NCBI RefSeq assembly: GCF_028389875.1
Contig: NC_084665.1
Location: 1,612,001-1,676,000 of the forward strand
DNA: 64,000 bases
Direction of reading: 5' to 3'
From: Rhea pennata
Lineage: Eukaryota; Chordata; Aves; Rheiformes; Rheidae
Position numbers and translations under genes: made by a program. The notes beneath the pieces were generated by a model. It had not been told where the DNA came from, did not search any database, and was given only the letters and a program-made list of their open reading frames with translations. The first letter of the stretch is position 1; every line of letters begins with the position of its first letter. Shown one piece after another: positions 52,526 through 64,000 of the stretch.

Positions 52526-55391
52526 ACCTAATAGCCTGACCTCCTTTTCCTACTAATTGCATTACATAGCCAGCTGGCTCCAGAAGGGAGTCGTCTGTTT
52601 GACTGCAGAATTTCTGCTTTTGGGTAGGCACGGCTGCTACTTTTACTGAGTAACAGTCAGGCCTGACATCCCCTTTGTTTGCCCCACAGCGTGCCCGTCC
52701 TAAAATCTAAGTTTTATTTGTAAATTAACCACGGAACTTCCTGCCAGAGCAGCGCTGCCTGGAGACTGATAATGTGTGCCTTTCATTCCCTTTCACTCTT
52801 ACTGTATCACTGCCAATTTGTTTTTCTGCTGCTCGCCAGCCTTAGGCTATAAAAGCCTTGTAAGACACAAGTGCAATTATAGTCCTGGAGTCAAATGAAT
52901 TGGACAAATCCAATAGCACAGCTCTGTCCCCACTTTGCAAACCCCTACAGCAGTTAGATTAGCTGCTAAAAATCTAATCTAGCTCTAGCTAACAAATTTC
53001 TGCAGCGAAGGAGCAAGAGTTCAGTATGGGGTTGCAACCAGATTTCTGAATTGAAAACGTTCTGCTATGACAATGGGAGAAGATGGAATAAATCACTTAA
53101 GAATTCTGCAGCTCTTTTTTAAACTGTTAGGTACAATTTAGTTAGAGCAAGACAGAGGACTGTAGGATGCTGTTACTATGATTGATTTTCATTCTTGCTA
53201 CAAGACACCCAGGCAAAAAAAAGTTTGGAGTTAATGATGCTGTATCCTACAGCAGTGAAAGGTATCAGCTGAATTTTGCTTATTTCACTAGAAAACATTT
53301 TTTTTTCAGAGCTAAGTCTTATTTGGAGATTTTTTTTTTTTTTTGAATAAGCAATACAATACACCAGCGTATAAAGACAAACTGCAAATTGCAACTATAT
53401 TGAAAAAAAATTCATCCTCAGTGGAAGTGCACTTATTCTGGGGAATTTATACCAGAAATGAATTTATCCTCCTGTGTTCAGTAAAAGTAAGGAACCATAA
53501 CAACATATTTAAGTAGAATTACTGCATCTGCTTAATTCCACAGCTCACAGAATTGACGGCTTGCTGTACTACTTCCTTGGCCAGCAGGTGGTAAGACCTT
53601 CTGTTCAGCTCTGGAGCTTGCTAGCCAAGCGAACTGGTATTGAATTCTTTTGCCTGTCTGTTGGCAAAATAAGCAGAGAAGAAGCCACAGAAATGAAATA
53701 GAGAGTCTACAGAAAAAGGGTAGCTTAGATCACCATATCTCAAACAGGTTCATGTACCCACGCAAGCCTATCTGATAGAACACAACAGAAAAAAAAAAAA
53801 ATATGACCTCCATCTCATACTGAACAGCAACAGATCACAAGTTTCTCCTCCCAGTAATACTGTTTTCTAACATCATCATATATTTTCGTTGCAGCAAAAA
53901 ATAAAACGAAGCAGGTGCTCAGTGACAACATAGCCATCTACTTTGCCCCTACACAGTGTTATGAAGTAGAGGCATTACTGAAATAAGAAAATATAATTTT
54001 TTAATCATATGAGACCCACATCTTGATGCACTGCTCCATACATCTGAGATGAGAACTCAGGTCCATCACACACCAACTTTTCTGTGAGCACGTGGAACTA
54101 TTCAAATACTTTCAATAATGCTGAGTGGCACCAAAATCTGGGAAGCACCTTCACCACTGGCTGCACCGTATGCAAAGTTCCCTTTGAGCCCAACTCGCAC
54201 TCAGGTGTTGTACCATTTGCCACCTCAACCAAAACAAGTGGGGGAAACAGGTACCTTCTCCTTCTGTTTATAACACTATCTGGCAGTCAGGCATGAGCAT
54301 CTTTTTGAGAGCTCATGCCACTTGTGGTCTGCACGTGGACAAGCTGCCAAAATCAACATGGGACTCTCAGAGAGAACTGAGGAATTTCGCTGCTAAAGCG
54401 TGACTGTATTTGCCTGCAAGCGTATGGCCTGCTTGCAGCTAAGATTCAGAAGTTAAATTTCAAGAAACGGACACTGCAAATTTTATATTTCAAAGCACTT
54501 AAACAACTTGCAGTTGTCTTTAGAAGCAGTCTGGATGCACACTCATGCCAAAACCACTGGCTTCAAAATGAGGTCTCCTTCCTCCATCACCATTGCCAAA
54601 GAATTAGAGAACTACCAATCTTCCAGAATTTTTACAGTGCTTCTGAAAGGCAGCTTGCCTCCACTCTCTGCTGCAGTTTTGTACAGTTTATTAAGAAGTA
54701 TACACTACTTTGCACAGAAATATATGCTAGTTAACAAAAGAGCTGTGGCAAATCAAATAAAACCGTTCTTTATAGATGTATAGAATATTGTTTATTAAAA
54801 AATACCTCTGGAAGCCATCTGGTCCATCTGCCCACTTAAAGTGGAGTCCACTATGAAAATACATTCTGTGGCTCAGAGCCTTGTCCTTCTTTACAGGAAT
54901 ACAGCCTGATCCCTGCAACATTCCCATTCCAACAGTAAATCTTCCTAAGTTTCAAAGCAATTAATTTGTGGTATTTTCCGTGGACAATACATACTGGAGT
55001 TGGCCTTGTTTCCTAACCCTTCAAGACTTGGAGGCTGCCTGCTACTAAATGCTTTGGCTTTTTGTTTCTTATGAAGTCTGCTTCTTAAAAGCTAAAGCAA
55101 ATTTAGGAAAGACAATTAAATAAAACAATTTTGGACTCTCTCAATGGCTATGTTAATCACCAACATCAGTGAGGATTAGTGCTAAGTAAAACAGACTGTC
55201 CGCAAGCAAAACTCAGTTTTGTTTTCCTCAAGTTCTCTTTCAGACTGTTCCCTCCATTCCTAGGTGATGTACTACTCAACAGCTAGGTATTTCACTGCCC
55301 TTGCTATACTTCCATAAATAAGACTGGCAAAGCACGATAGCAGTTTCAAACATGAGTAAGTCTGTTGCAAAAGGAAGGGAATATTCTGTTC

Positions 55392-55625
55392 ATAAGAATG
55401 AATGGGCTTAAACTGAACCAAAATAAACAAAAGAAGAAATTCGCTCATGGTACAAGGAGCAAAGCATTGGAATATATTTCCTAGAAAAACTGTAAAGCAT
55501 TCATCATTGGAGTTTTTAAACTAGAAGCTTGACAAATATCTCCCAGGAACAACAGAAGTACAGATGAGCCTTCCTAGGTACAGTGGTGTGGACCATACAG
55601 CCTCTCAATGTGTACCACAGCCTTA
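55392..55625 (+). mobile_element. Ancient CR1-type LINE fragment
   Basis: The stretch has the order of motifs seen in the 3' part of CR1 elements: AATGGGCTTAAACTG, then GCATTGGAATATATTTCCTA, then CATCATTGGAGTTTTTAAAC, then GACAAATATCTCCCAGG. These correspond to the CR1 blocks about 'TGGAATAAATTGCCTAGG', 'CATCACTGGAGGTTTTTAA' and 'GACAAACATCTGTCAGGG'. The divergence is high, so it belongs to an old subfamily. The subfamily and exact ends were not determined. Confidence 0.75.
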
Positions 55626-56637
55626 TTTCTCTATCTCAAAGTACTCAGATTACACTCTTTTTCACTCTTGTGAAAATCCCCTAATATGAAGTTAATGAGT
55701 TGCATGTGTACAGAGAAACCTAGCTTTGTTAATGGACTATTTTTTCTACAATAAATAGCAAAGGGAAGAAAGGGTTTAGCTTTACTCCTAAAAGGTTGGG
55801 CAAGTTTTCAGGACAGGTAATTAGGAATTCCACCCTTTTAGTTCTAAGAAAAGCTTTTTCTTTCTTCTTCTTACTTTTTTTTTCTTAAGAAATAGGACAA
55901 CAAATAAAATTATTCGACAGTATATAGATACTTTTCAGAGTGCAACTGTATCACATAGCAGACTGGATGGCTGTGGTAGCATTATTCATGCATATTAACA
56001 ATCTACACAGGACAAGTTGCCAATCCTAATTAAAAAGGGAAAGATTTGGTATGCACCTAAAATCTTCTTTGACTCTAAACAGTAGCTGGCAAGCACCATA
56101 ATCTCAAATCACTCCTTATTAGGGAAGACAAATGATTAAGTAGTGTAACCAACAAAATATTGGGCTGGGTTCCGGCCATCTTTGAAGTAGACTCTGTTTG
56201 TCAGAATTGTGACTAATGGGATAATAGTTTTAAATATCAGCTGGCTGCTTTTGGTACTACGCTTGTCACTTCTCTTTCACTTCTCTTTTTTTCTGTTATC
56301 CTCTGGACAGCTCTTCTGTAAGGTGTTATCATGCTGCATTTGTTTTTTCTGTTGTACCAAACTACAATGGTTTTGGCAGACAGACAACATACAAACGAAA
56401 TTATTGCTAATACTGTTACTAATGGTGTTGGAGGCTACCATGGAAATGTTAATTGTATTCCAGAATCCAGAATCTACGTGCCATTTAATTCAGATAATCT
56501 AGCTGCAGAGCACCTTGTGCCGCAGAGCAAAGATGGCCTGCCAGGACAATTTAGCACAATCTGTTTTCTGTTTAAACTTTAATCTAAGCATGCAAAGACT
56601 ACATGTAATGCTTTGAAATACTCAGCAAGTGGTTTAC

Positions 56638-56793
56638 CTTTTTGGTCAGTGAATCATCTGAATCTGATGGCATTCTTGTAGACACATGAAAAATGATTTC
56701 CACAGTAGAGGTAGCGTAATACGGTGCTGTCTGTCCCGTGCTGCCATTACGTTGCAGGCCGCCCATAAAGCCACCATGTGATGAAAGATCAAC
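56638..56793 (-). CDS. RALGAPA2: RALGAPA2 coding exon, Rap/Ran-GAP domain
   Basis: A 156-nt (52-codon) phase-0 exon. It reads [16 protein letters not shown], then [18 protein letters not shown] and [10 protein letters not shown]. The G-F-M-G-G-L and [11 protein letters not shown] segments are typical of the family. The donor is AAG|GTAAAC. The acceptor is AATTAG with only a modest pyrimidine tract. The mammalian protein, as I recall it, has T-H-C-G where S-H-G-G is read here, which looks like ordinary divergence. A plus-strand open frame nearby is unrelated. Confidence 0.96.
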
Positions 56794-59085
56794 CTAATTG
56801 ATTAAGAGATGTAATTACAAGAAATTAAATAGTATTTATTTTTGTATCAGAGCTTTAATTGTGAATTTACCACTCCAGAATTCTGTAATCCTCTCAGAGA
56901 GAAGTCTTCCTATACAGTTTATGTGATCTTTGCATAAGATTTCAGGATCTGTCAATTTCCCATTCCTGTATTTGATGTTTTCTAAAATAAACATCTCTTA
57001 ACCAGTTACCAAGCAATTATCTAAAAAATGGTTACATGACTATCTGTTGTATCTTTCTGCTAGCAACCAGCAACAAGGAAGCAAAAGAATTCTGTCATGC
57101 TAAGCCACTGTGACCTCTCCCTGAAAACTTTGCTTCCCTTATATCCGTAGATCATTATACGTGAAACAGAGCTACCATGCATTTCCAAAAACATAAATGT
57201 CCATGTCTCAACAATGCAAAGAAAAGACAAACTTTCCTGTCCTCTGCACAACAGTCTTATAGTTGGGTATGTGGTTTGACCACATGAAGAAGTACAGAGG
57301 AGCTGAAATTATGACAACAGAATATTTGTCTTCTATAGCTTCTAACAGTCCAGAAAGTAGAAATGCCAATTGCAGGACCACTTGTCCATCAAAAACAGTA
57401 AGGATATGTAACAATAGCAATAACAAATAGTATTATAAGGCACTGTATTTTGTGCATGCCAAGCTAGTGAAAGCAAACAAGTGAATCAGGAAGAATGGCA
57501 CAGTGATGCACATCTTTTCTGTCCGATAGGTGCCTAAAACTTGCATAAAGTGGTAGTGGAAATTAGTATCTCCAACATGAGATAGACACTTTAAAGAAAA
57601 AAGAAAAAAAACAGGAAACCCTCACCATCAAAAAAAACCAATGCTCTAAAACTTAACTACTTCACTCCCCTTCCTCCTGCTCCCGCTACTGCTTGATGAA
57701 CAAATGGTCTGATGACTTTCTTGACAGGGGATTTTTATATCTTGACTCAGAGTTTCCTCCTTACATTGAAGATACGCAACAATCTCTACTATTTAAAGGA
57801 CCTCCTTCTTCTCTTGGCTGAACTAATGCTGGCTGGAAAAAAAATGACCAAAAGGTAGAGATTCTTAAAGACTTGAGGAGAAAAAGTATGAGGCATGTAA
57901 GATCAGCAACAGTTTCAGAGATATTAAGAGGGAAAAGTAGGAAAAAAAAGGAATCTTGATTTGTTTAAAATCCTATAGTTCTGGGACATCACTCTCAAAA
58001 GAGTTAATTACAATTTTTATCTTTTCATAGAAGAAATAGATAAATTACTCTTGATTTTTCAAGTTTCTACTTCAGACTTGCTTATGTAAGTCACCATAAT
58101 CATCTCTTCTTCTACTACTGTCCTCAGCTGTAGATGACTCTTTAAAAAGAAACCCAAACCACTGACTTCTTCTGAACATCATCCTGGAACGCCAGGACCG
58201 AGGCTGCCGGGCAGGTAGGAACATTCTGCTCAAAACAAGCAGCTACGTGCCATTCGCTAGCTGAGACGAATCGCACCGACTGGTCACACTGGTTTCCATG
58301 ATCCGAAGGACACACTTAACGCATCTTAAAGATGTTAAACAGAGGATAACTTCTGGACTACTGAAGGGTCACCTAGCCCATAGGAGTCCGAACTGAAGAG
58401 AGCGTTTGTGGAAGTATCTTCAGTATCTGTTCCTACAATCTGGTTTAGATAAGGCCATTTTCTAGATAAAGATGCATAAGATGTTTCAGAAGAAAGGAAA
58501 ACTTAAAAGCAGAGAGATTAATTTGTTCTGCTGAACTCAAACTAGTCTTTCTTAACTAATTATTTTGCTTTCTCATTTTTACCAGCTAACAGAAACCTAA
58601 AATAACCTACTGTGTATTCTAACTCACAGGAAACAGGTGAAAATTTTCAATGTTTTGCAACCTGCTAATTGTAACACTCAGTATTTACAGTAATTGATTT
58701 AATAATCAAAAATTCCCAGGTTCTTTTTTCATGTTATGATGAGAAACAGAAGTGCAGTTTCCTACAAAAACACTGAAATTCTGAAGTGAACTCTGATGGC
58801 ACATATGTAAACTAAACTACTTTGAAAAAGGCTTCCACCTTCTTTATATATACAGTTTTCTAAAACATCTCACTGGATTTACAGAATTCTGCCAAATAAA
58901 GTGATCTTTTAAGAACAAAATATTAATTACTATGTATTAAAATTCATGCTGCTTTTAAGAATTAAAAACATATGAAGTTATATATGCAATTTGTTTTCCG
59001 TGTACCTATTTTAACTGACTTTTGTTGATTTTCTTAAGTCTTCAAACTAAACATGTTAGAGTTTGCCTGCATCTATGACTATTAC
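56794..59085 (-). other. RALGAPA2: RALGAPA2 intron, 2.3 kb
   Basis: A phase-0 intron between the W-E and V-D-L exons. No repeats, RNA genes or further exons were recognised. Confidence 0.9.
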
Positions 59086-59209
59086 CTCCCAGCCCAGTCC
59101 AGCAACAAAATCTTCATAGGCCTCGCTTCCCCTGGCGTTGGACAGTATGGAACACTTGTCTTCCTGTCCTTCGGCAATGTAAAACACTGCAATCTTATGA
59201 GTTTCGCGG
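59086..59209 (-). CDS. RALGAPA2: RALGAPA2 coding exon, start of Rap/Ran-GAP domain
   Basis: A 124-nt exon with acceptor CTTACAG and donor GAG|GTAATA. One base completes Cys, then 41 codons read [18 protein letters not shown] and go on to [12 protein letters not shown]. The I-A-V-F-Y-(I/V)-A-E-G-Q motif and the F-V-A-G-L-G-W-E end are hallmarks of the N-terminal part of the GAP domain in RALGAPA proteins. The exon ends in phase 0 and joins the next exon directly (W-E|V-D-L). An unrelated open frame on the opposite strand covers the same bases and is a shadow. Confidence 0.96.
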
Positions 59210-60222
59210 CTGTAAGTAGACATAAAAGGAAACAAAAATTAAAGGAAGTTTTGGCTCAGAATTATTTTAAAAGATCATCTGCACTCTGAAGAACATGAAC
59301 AAGTGATCATGTTTTACTCTAGGTGTCAGCTTTTATGAATACAGATATACCACTCAACTTCACTCACAGAGATTTATTTTCAGCACTTCCCCCCTCCCCC
59401 CCCCCCCCCAAAAAAATCAGGCTTCAGAGACAGCACAGTTTAGAGAACTGAGCAGAGTCTATTCTTTCTGGGCATCAGCACAGGAATTGATTACCAAGTG
59501 CCAATTACAAGATTAATCACCTACATCTGTGCAGCCTCACTGACAACAATAAGACTGCACAGGTGTTAATGAGAGTATAATTTGACCTACAGAATTTTAA
59601 TTATGGGGTGATGATACACAAGAAAGAAAAAATGTTTATTTATTTTGAGAACCTAGGTTGAGTTTTACAAGGCTTACAGTTACTGTTGGCTTGTTTGAAT
59701 ATAAGCTGAGAGGATTTGATATGAAAATTGCTGGGCTACAAGAAAAACAGAACTTCATAATGCTGCAGACAGTTTTCAAATAGCTATATGCCATGAAATG
59801 AAAAATGAAATGCAGTATTAAGAACCCTATTCTGCCACTACCCAGTTGTAAAGAAACAGATTTGAGATTGTTCTTTAAAGTACTGCTCTTGAATCACTCT
59901 GAAGAAAAATACTCCTTTGTGTGAATCTAGGCAACATAATGAAGATTTTCATAACTTCTTCCCTCCCCTCTCAGCTAAAGACATGGGCAGGAAATAGGCT
60001 GTCGCGTATTATTGTTTCTGCTATTTGTTTTGAATTCTGTATACAGTAACAGCTGTCCATTCTAGCTCCAGAGCTGTCTAGAAGCAAACAATCCATTTTT
60101 CATACAAATATTTGTACTGCTATCATATGTAATTTCTGTTAATTTTTGTTTTGGGGATGTACTTGTTCTTTCTTTGGAAAAAACGACCTTTATCAATAGC
60201 GTGCTTAAAAAACATTACCTAC
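59210..60222 (-). other. RALGAPA2: RALGAPA2 intron, 1.0 kb
   Basis: A phase-2 intron splitting the Cys codon. It contains a 21-base C-rich run at 59389-59409. Nothing else was recognised. Confidence 0.9.
59389..59409 (+). repeat. Poly-C tract with one T
   Basis: 20 C in 21 bases in the 1.0-kb intron, that is, poly-G in the pre-mRNA. It is a possible assembly-error site. Confidence 0.9.
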
Positions 60223-60294
60223 CACTGACGGGAATCCAGATTTTTCAGTTCTCTCAATAATTTTGAATTTTTCTTAAGAAGATGAAAACTTTTT
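60223..60294 (-). CDS. RALGAPA2: RALGAPA2 coding exon, 72 nt
   Basis: A short exon after a 474-nt intron. The acceptor is a T-rich tract ending TTTATAG. One base completes the split Arg codon, then 23 codons read [21 protein letters not shown]..., and two bases (TG) remain before the donor GTAGGT. TG plus the C opening the next exon makes Cys, as in the family. It is a basic, Leu-rich helix-like linker leading into the Rap/Ran-GAP domain. The exon is too short to stand out as an open frame and was placed by its fit to the neighbouring exons in sequence and phase. Confidence 0.95.
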
Positions 60295-60768
60295 CTATAA
60301 ATATAAAAAAAAATTAAAGGACAATGCAACACAGTACATAATATCTTCTTACACCTAAGAGAAGGGAATCATATATGCAAATATAAAATTTTACTTTTAC
60401 TACAAATATTCCGCAAAAGTCGTTCTAAAAAATTATCAGTGAAGCAGTAGTGAAGTGTATGTTAAAGGTCAAAACTATGCTCTTTCTGACTACTAGCCAG
60501 CTATGTAATTCTTGCTCTTTAAGAATGTTTGTGGGGGAGGTTGGTATGAGAGTAGTTTTGCAATTTCTTCTGAAAATAATCAGATTGAGGGTATTCCAGA
60601 CCCATGAATACTTCATAGAGAATTTCAGACTAACAAGTCTTGCTTAGATAATTGTAAGTCACAAGAGTAGTGACATGGCATGATCGAAAAAAAAAATCAA
60701 ATTTTTTTTTCAAAGTCAGAAGTAGTAACAGTACCGTAAATACGTGTATCAGAAACATCTGCTCTTAC
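60295..60768 (-). other. RALGAPA2: RALGAPA2 intron, 474 bp
   Basis: A short phase-2 intron with donor GTAAGA and acceptor TTTATAG after a T-rich tract. No internal feature was recognised. Confidence 0.92.
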
Positions 60769-61540
60769 CTTCTATCCCAGGAATTCATTCCCAAATCATT
60801 TAGCAACAGCCTACAAAAATAAAATGATGCTTGGGGTTCAGTATGGTGTGGTTCTTCTTGATGGGCTACCTTCATACCAAAGTCAGAACTACATTTAAAT
60901 ATATACTCTTTTTCCTGGGTACTCTGCCTTATTAGGGCTTCAGTGATTTCATTTTCTTGATCACAGCTCATACCAAATGGAGGAGGCGATGGCTCATTTA
61001 ACTTTCGCTGCGGATGTAAAAGGCACTCAGGACTAGAGTTACCAATTTTTTCCAGCAATCTGTCAAGAGCATCTTCTCCTTCCTCCACTTGAGAAATGTC
61101 TTTCGGGGAATTAAATTGGTGCTCAGGATTGCCTGCAATCACAAATGATTTTGTTCCACTTTGCCGTGGAAGACGGCCCTCCAAAGGTCCATATAATATT
61201 CTGCCATCCCATGAGTATTTCCCTGAGATATCTCTGACAATTACTCTTACATCTGAGGGGGCTACTAATGGCTCAGTATCTGCTTTTTTTTCAGCAGGAA
61301 TTTGAAGGTAAGATAGAAGAGTACTGTCATTAAACACAAATAATTGCAGGTTTGGACTTCTGAAGACTTCTGGAGACAGCTCGGAAGATTCCACATAAGA
61401 GTTGTCATGATTCTCACTAAGAAGACTATGAAGAATTGCAGGACCTCCACTGAGGGGATAGTGGCTTAAGTGGTTTACAAGATGTGTCATAACCATCCGT
61501 GCGGTTAAAGGTATTAGTTCTAAGCTTCTTCTTCTTTTTT
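60769..61540 (-). CDS. RALGAPA2: RALGAPA2 coding exon (large, just before the GAP domain)
   Basis: A 772-nt internal exon. The acceptor is a pyrimidine-rich tract ending TTTTAG, and the first two bases complete a split codon. It then reads [14 protein letters not shown] and includes the conserved stretches [11 protein letters not shown] and [16 protein letters not shown]. It ends G-M-N-S-W-D-R-R with donor AG|GTAAGA. The 256 full codons are open throughout, by far the longest open frame of the minus strand here. This part precedes the catalytic domain. The first and last thirds match the family as I know it, while the middle, from about 61170 to 60860, is acidic and Ser/Pro-rich and looks fast-evolving. 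Open frame upstream of 61540 is intronic read-through (a hydrophobic run), not coding. Confidence 0.96.
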
Positions 61541-61929
61541 CTAAAACAATCAATAAAAAGATAATAAACAGAAGTAGCAAGAGTTGATTAAAAAGAGCAT
61601 CTACAAATTTCTGTTACATTTTAGAAGCTTGCCATAATTTTCTTTCAAATTGCTCCTCTTCGTGAAACAATTTACAGTATTTTTCCAATATATTTTTTCT
61701 TTTCATACATTTTATTTTAACACACGTCCTTTGAAATTTAGCTTACAGTGGCATGCTGGTAAGCAGTATCAGTTTCTGACCCTGACTGCTCTGTCAGCAG
61801 TGCAATGCTGCTTTAGTTAGTTATAAACCCGCAAAGGATTGCTCATGAAGATACAATAATCATACCCACCCCACCCTCCCAGAAGAGAAAGCTTAACCAC
61901 GGGTCTTAAAGAGAAAAACGGTTGTTTAA

Positions 61930-62002
<73 letters not shown>

Positions 62003-64000
62003 GGTGTATAAAAATAAAAAAGATTCATGCAAAGTGCAATACACATTTTAAACCTGTCCCTTTCAATCAGTACAGTGGACTGGCATTAGACGACTTTAGA
62101 ACACAACCTTCTCATTTTCCTCATTCTTTCCGAAGCTATGCAACGTTCCTTTGCCCTCCCTGAAGGACTAGTCAGCAAACCTAGCAAAAGAAACTAAGAT
62201 AACTGCAGAGCCACGCAGCTTTTTTGTGCTCTATCCCCAAACACGGGCGCTACAGGGACAGGCATGCGCAAGTCCTGACAAGCACTGCTTCATCAGCTCT
62301 CCCAAGCTGCATTCCTTCCTATCTCTGGAAAGACGTAGCAGTCACTTCGATCAGTTATATCAACATAGGAGGACATGCAAAAGGAGCAACGTTCAAGAAA
62401 CAAAACATGATATATTGTTAACACACGCCAACAGTGCTCTCTGTGCTCGATCCCTACTTAGGCAGTGCATTAGTTACTTTGTAACTTCAGAGATTACAAA
62501 CTTTTTTTGTTAATATCTGGGAATGCTATCTCATAAAACGTATAGTTTACATTTTGAAAATAATTATTTTGTATGTCTAAACAAAAGAATGTTTTGCATC
62601 CCCCGATAAAAAATGCAGGTTGCATTTTGACGCCCTTGCTACGATGGTTAGGCTCTTGCTCACAGCAAGCCATTAAGAACCTCAACTTTTCGGAGACGTC
62701 TTTCTTTGCACGCTGGGAAAGGTTTCAGCCAGCTGCTGGCTCCGGGCAGGAGGGACTTGCAGCTTCACGCCACGCTCTGCTTCTGTGCTTCGTCCTCAAG
62801 GCAACACCAAGCGCTGAACGCCCTCGTGCAAGACGCCTCCTTCTCTTGTCTAGCTCTCTAAAACTTCACGTTACGCACCAAACCTTAGCTTCACTCCAAG
62901 AACAGATTTTGAGGTGTAGCAGGCAGAAAAATAGGGATTATTTCCTCATATAACTGCCATACCAAAGATCCCCGGCATCACTTGCTGTGACATTTTATTT
63001 CTGCAGTTGTTTTCTGGGATTCTTTTGAGTCACCTTTTTTAATTTAAAACCTATTCAATAAAGGCGACATACTTGATATAAAATTAGAAGACAGTGTATT
63101 CTTGTTATCTGTAAAGTAAAACAAGTATCTTTTTTGAAGACTTAATTACTTCGGTGGTGCATAAGCACCTGAAATACTTCAGTTTCAAGCTCTACATTAT
63201 AATAGGATACAAATGCCTGTAAAATTCAGTTGAACCAGGTTTGTGAGAACAGTCGGACTTCTAAAACACGCTTCACACCTCACGACAAAAGAAAAAGCTC
63301 AAAATACTGTTTAATGACTTTTAAGCAGAAGCATGACCAAAACTAGAAACAGCTAAACAACCGCACGCGTGAAACCTGGCACTCCGAGCGATGCTGTTAG
63401 GTTTTTGCATAGCGCGTTACTAATTCTGTGAGGTAACGGGTTCGGATAATTAAGTTCTCTGTTTTCTTCTTGCTGTTTTAATACAATATGAAAATGTACA
63501 TACAGTATTGTAATACAGGTTCTATATATAATGCCTGGTGTCGCTATAGTTTCGTCTGTCGGTCTACGCTGTTTCTTAAGCACGGTATTTCCACTGTCCT
63601 AACTGCAGCAAGGCTCACAAGAGATGGAAGGGTATACGGACATGGAGAGCTGCAACTGAAGCTCTCGCTGGTCCTTAGCAGTCACTTGAAAACCCTACCA
63701 TGGTTAAATTAATTGTAACAGGCAAGAAGAGACTTTCTGGATCCACAGAAGACATTCTCTTCACATCACAGGCAAACGCATTACGACGACTTTCATAAAC
63801 TGATTGTGCTCCCAGCTACATTTTGCCTCCGTTTCTCCTACTGGAACGTTACTCTAGAGTTATACTGCTACAGTAGACTTCACTCAGGTTCAGTTTGCAC
63901 CCATTCTTTTTTCTTCCTCTTTCCTTGTTTTTTTTTAATTTCTATCATATTTTCAAATGGCAGATATATCCCTTTTCAGGCTTCATATTGCTAGACATTG
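61541..64000 (-). other. RALGAPA2: RALGAPA2 intron, incomplete at window edge
   Basis: Sequence upstream (gene sense) of the 772-nt exon. The preceding exon must supply one base of a split codon, and I could not recognise it before the window edge. The intron holds a CT/TA compound repeat at 61934-61999 and a mildly GC-rich stretch at about 62.65-62.86 kb. Confidence 0.75.
61934..61999. repeat. (CT)17 plus (TA)15 compound microsatellite
   Basis: (CT)17 at 61934-61967 is followed by G and (TA)n at 61969-61999. It lies about 390 bp upstream, in gene sense, of the 772-nt exon. In the RALGAPA2 pre-mRNA it would read (UA)n then (AG)n. Confidence 0.95.

Larger units (their letters stand above)
49182..56637 (-). 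other. RALGAPA2: RALGAPA2 intron, 7.5 kb
   Basis: A phase-0 intron. It contains the decayed exon copy at 49991-50144, A-rich tracts at 50.07-50.10 and 50.78-50.83 kb, a CpG-rich patch at 52.33-52.52 kb and an old CR1 fragment at 55.39-55.62 kb. Otherwise nothing was recognised. Confidence 0.9.
7936..61540 (-). other. RALGAPA2: RALGAPA2 gene, 3' part (seven coding exons)
   Basis: This is the span of the identified exons of the Ral GTPase-activating protein catalytic alpha-2 subunit. With the beta subunit (RALGAPB) it accelerates GTP hydrolysis by RalA and RalB in the cytoplasm. The seven exons join without a frame break (exon lengths 772, 72, 124, 156, 159, 128 and 122 nt) and all borders are GT-AG. 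The product ends ...[11 protein letters not shown] plus a split codon, close to the C-terminus I recall for vertebrate RALGAPA2 (about 1,870 residues in human), so about 510 residues are encoded here. The alpha-2 rather than alpha-1 paralogue is indicated by the stretches around [11 protein letters not shown] and I-I-Q-N-H, where alpha-1 as I remember it differs. Promoter and 5' exons lie to the right of the window. The terminal exon is unplaced. Confidence 0.93.

Noticed and set aside
44356..61540. Assignment of the gene to RALGAPA1
   Set aside because: The stretches around [19 protein letters not shown] and the S-P-S-P-S-Y-S tail fit RALGAPA2 better than RALGAPA1 as I recall them. This rests on memory, not on a search.
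61541..61580. Hydrophobic N-terminal extension of the 772-nt exon's frame
   Set aside because: It is intron read-through. A good acceptor (TTTTAG) lies at 61541-61542, and the family has no membrane segment here.
61817..62044. Open frame rich in Glu-Arg and Tyr-Ile repeats
   Set aside because: It is simply translation of the CT/TA microsatellite.
1..64000. tRNA, rRNA, CRISPR arrays, prokaryotic operons and intact viral genes
   Set aside because: No cloverleaf with a TTCGA-type T-loop in context, no spaced direct-repeat array and no retroviral coding domains were seen.

Overview
The window is eukaryotic, almost certainly bird, nuclear DNA. It holds spliced exons with GT-AG borders separated by long introns. 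Interspersed repeats are very sparse and are all CR1 LINE fragments, including the classic avian CR1 3' end at about 38.15-38.21 kb. There are CpG-island-like patches and simple repeats, and nothing resembling bacterial operons.

One gene can be supported: the 3' part of RALGAPA2 (catalytic alpha-2 subunit of the Ral GTPase-activating complex) on the minus strand. Reading right to left, seven coding exons lie at 61540-60769, 60294-60223, 59209-59086, 56793-56638, 49181-49023, 44483-44356 and 8057-7936. They join in frame over 1,533 nt and give about 510 C-terminal residues, including the Rap/Ran-GAP catalytic domain with its Asn in the L-G-N-D motif. The 5' exons lie beyond base 64000. The terminal exon, expected to hold only the last residue or few plus the 3' UTR, could not be placed; it lies left of 7936, in the window or beyond it.

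Layout: 1-7.9 kb is sequence downstream of the last identified exon. 8.06-44.36 kb is one 36.3-kb intron carrying most of the CpG-rich patches (about 9.6, 19.8, 22.4-23.1, 33.6 and 34.3 kb), two short CR1 pieces and many simple repeats. 44.4-61.5 kb holds six exons in shorter introns, with a CpG-rich patch at 52.3-52.5 kb, an old CR1 at 55.4-55.6 kb and a palindromic ancient repeat at 43.9 kb. 61.5-64 kb is the next intron upstream.

The most interesting find is a decayed duplicate of the catalytic-Asn exon. About 1 kb upstream of it (gene sense), 49991-50144 matches the 3' half of that exon plus its downstream intron flank at about 74% by hand alignment. Its splice donor is destroyed and an A-rich tract is inserted in it. 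The other points of note are the 36-kb intron with a weak GTATCC donor, several CpG islands with no assigned gene, and motif-dense AT-rich blocks that look like conserved non-coding elements.
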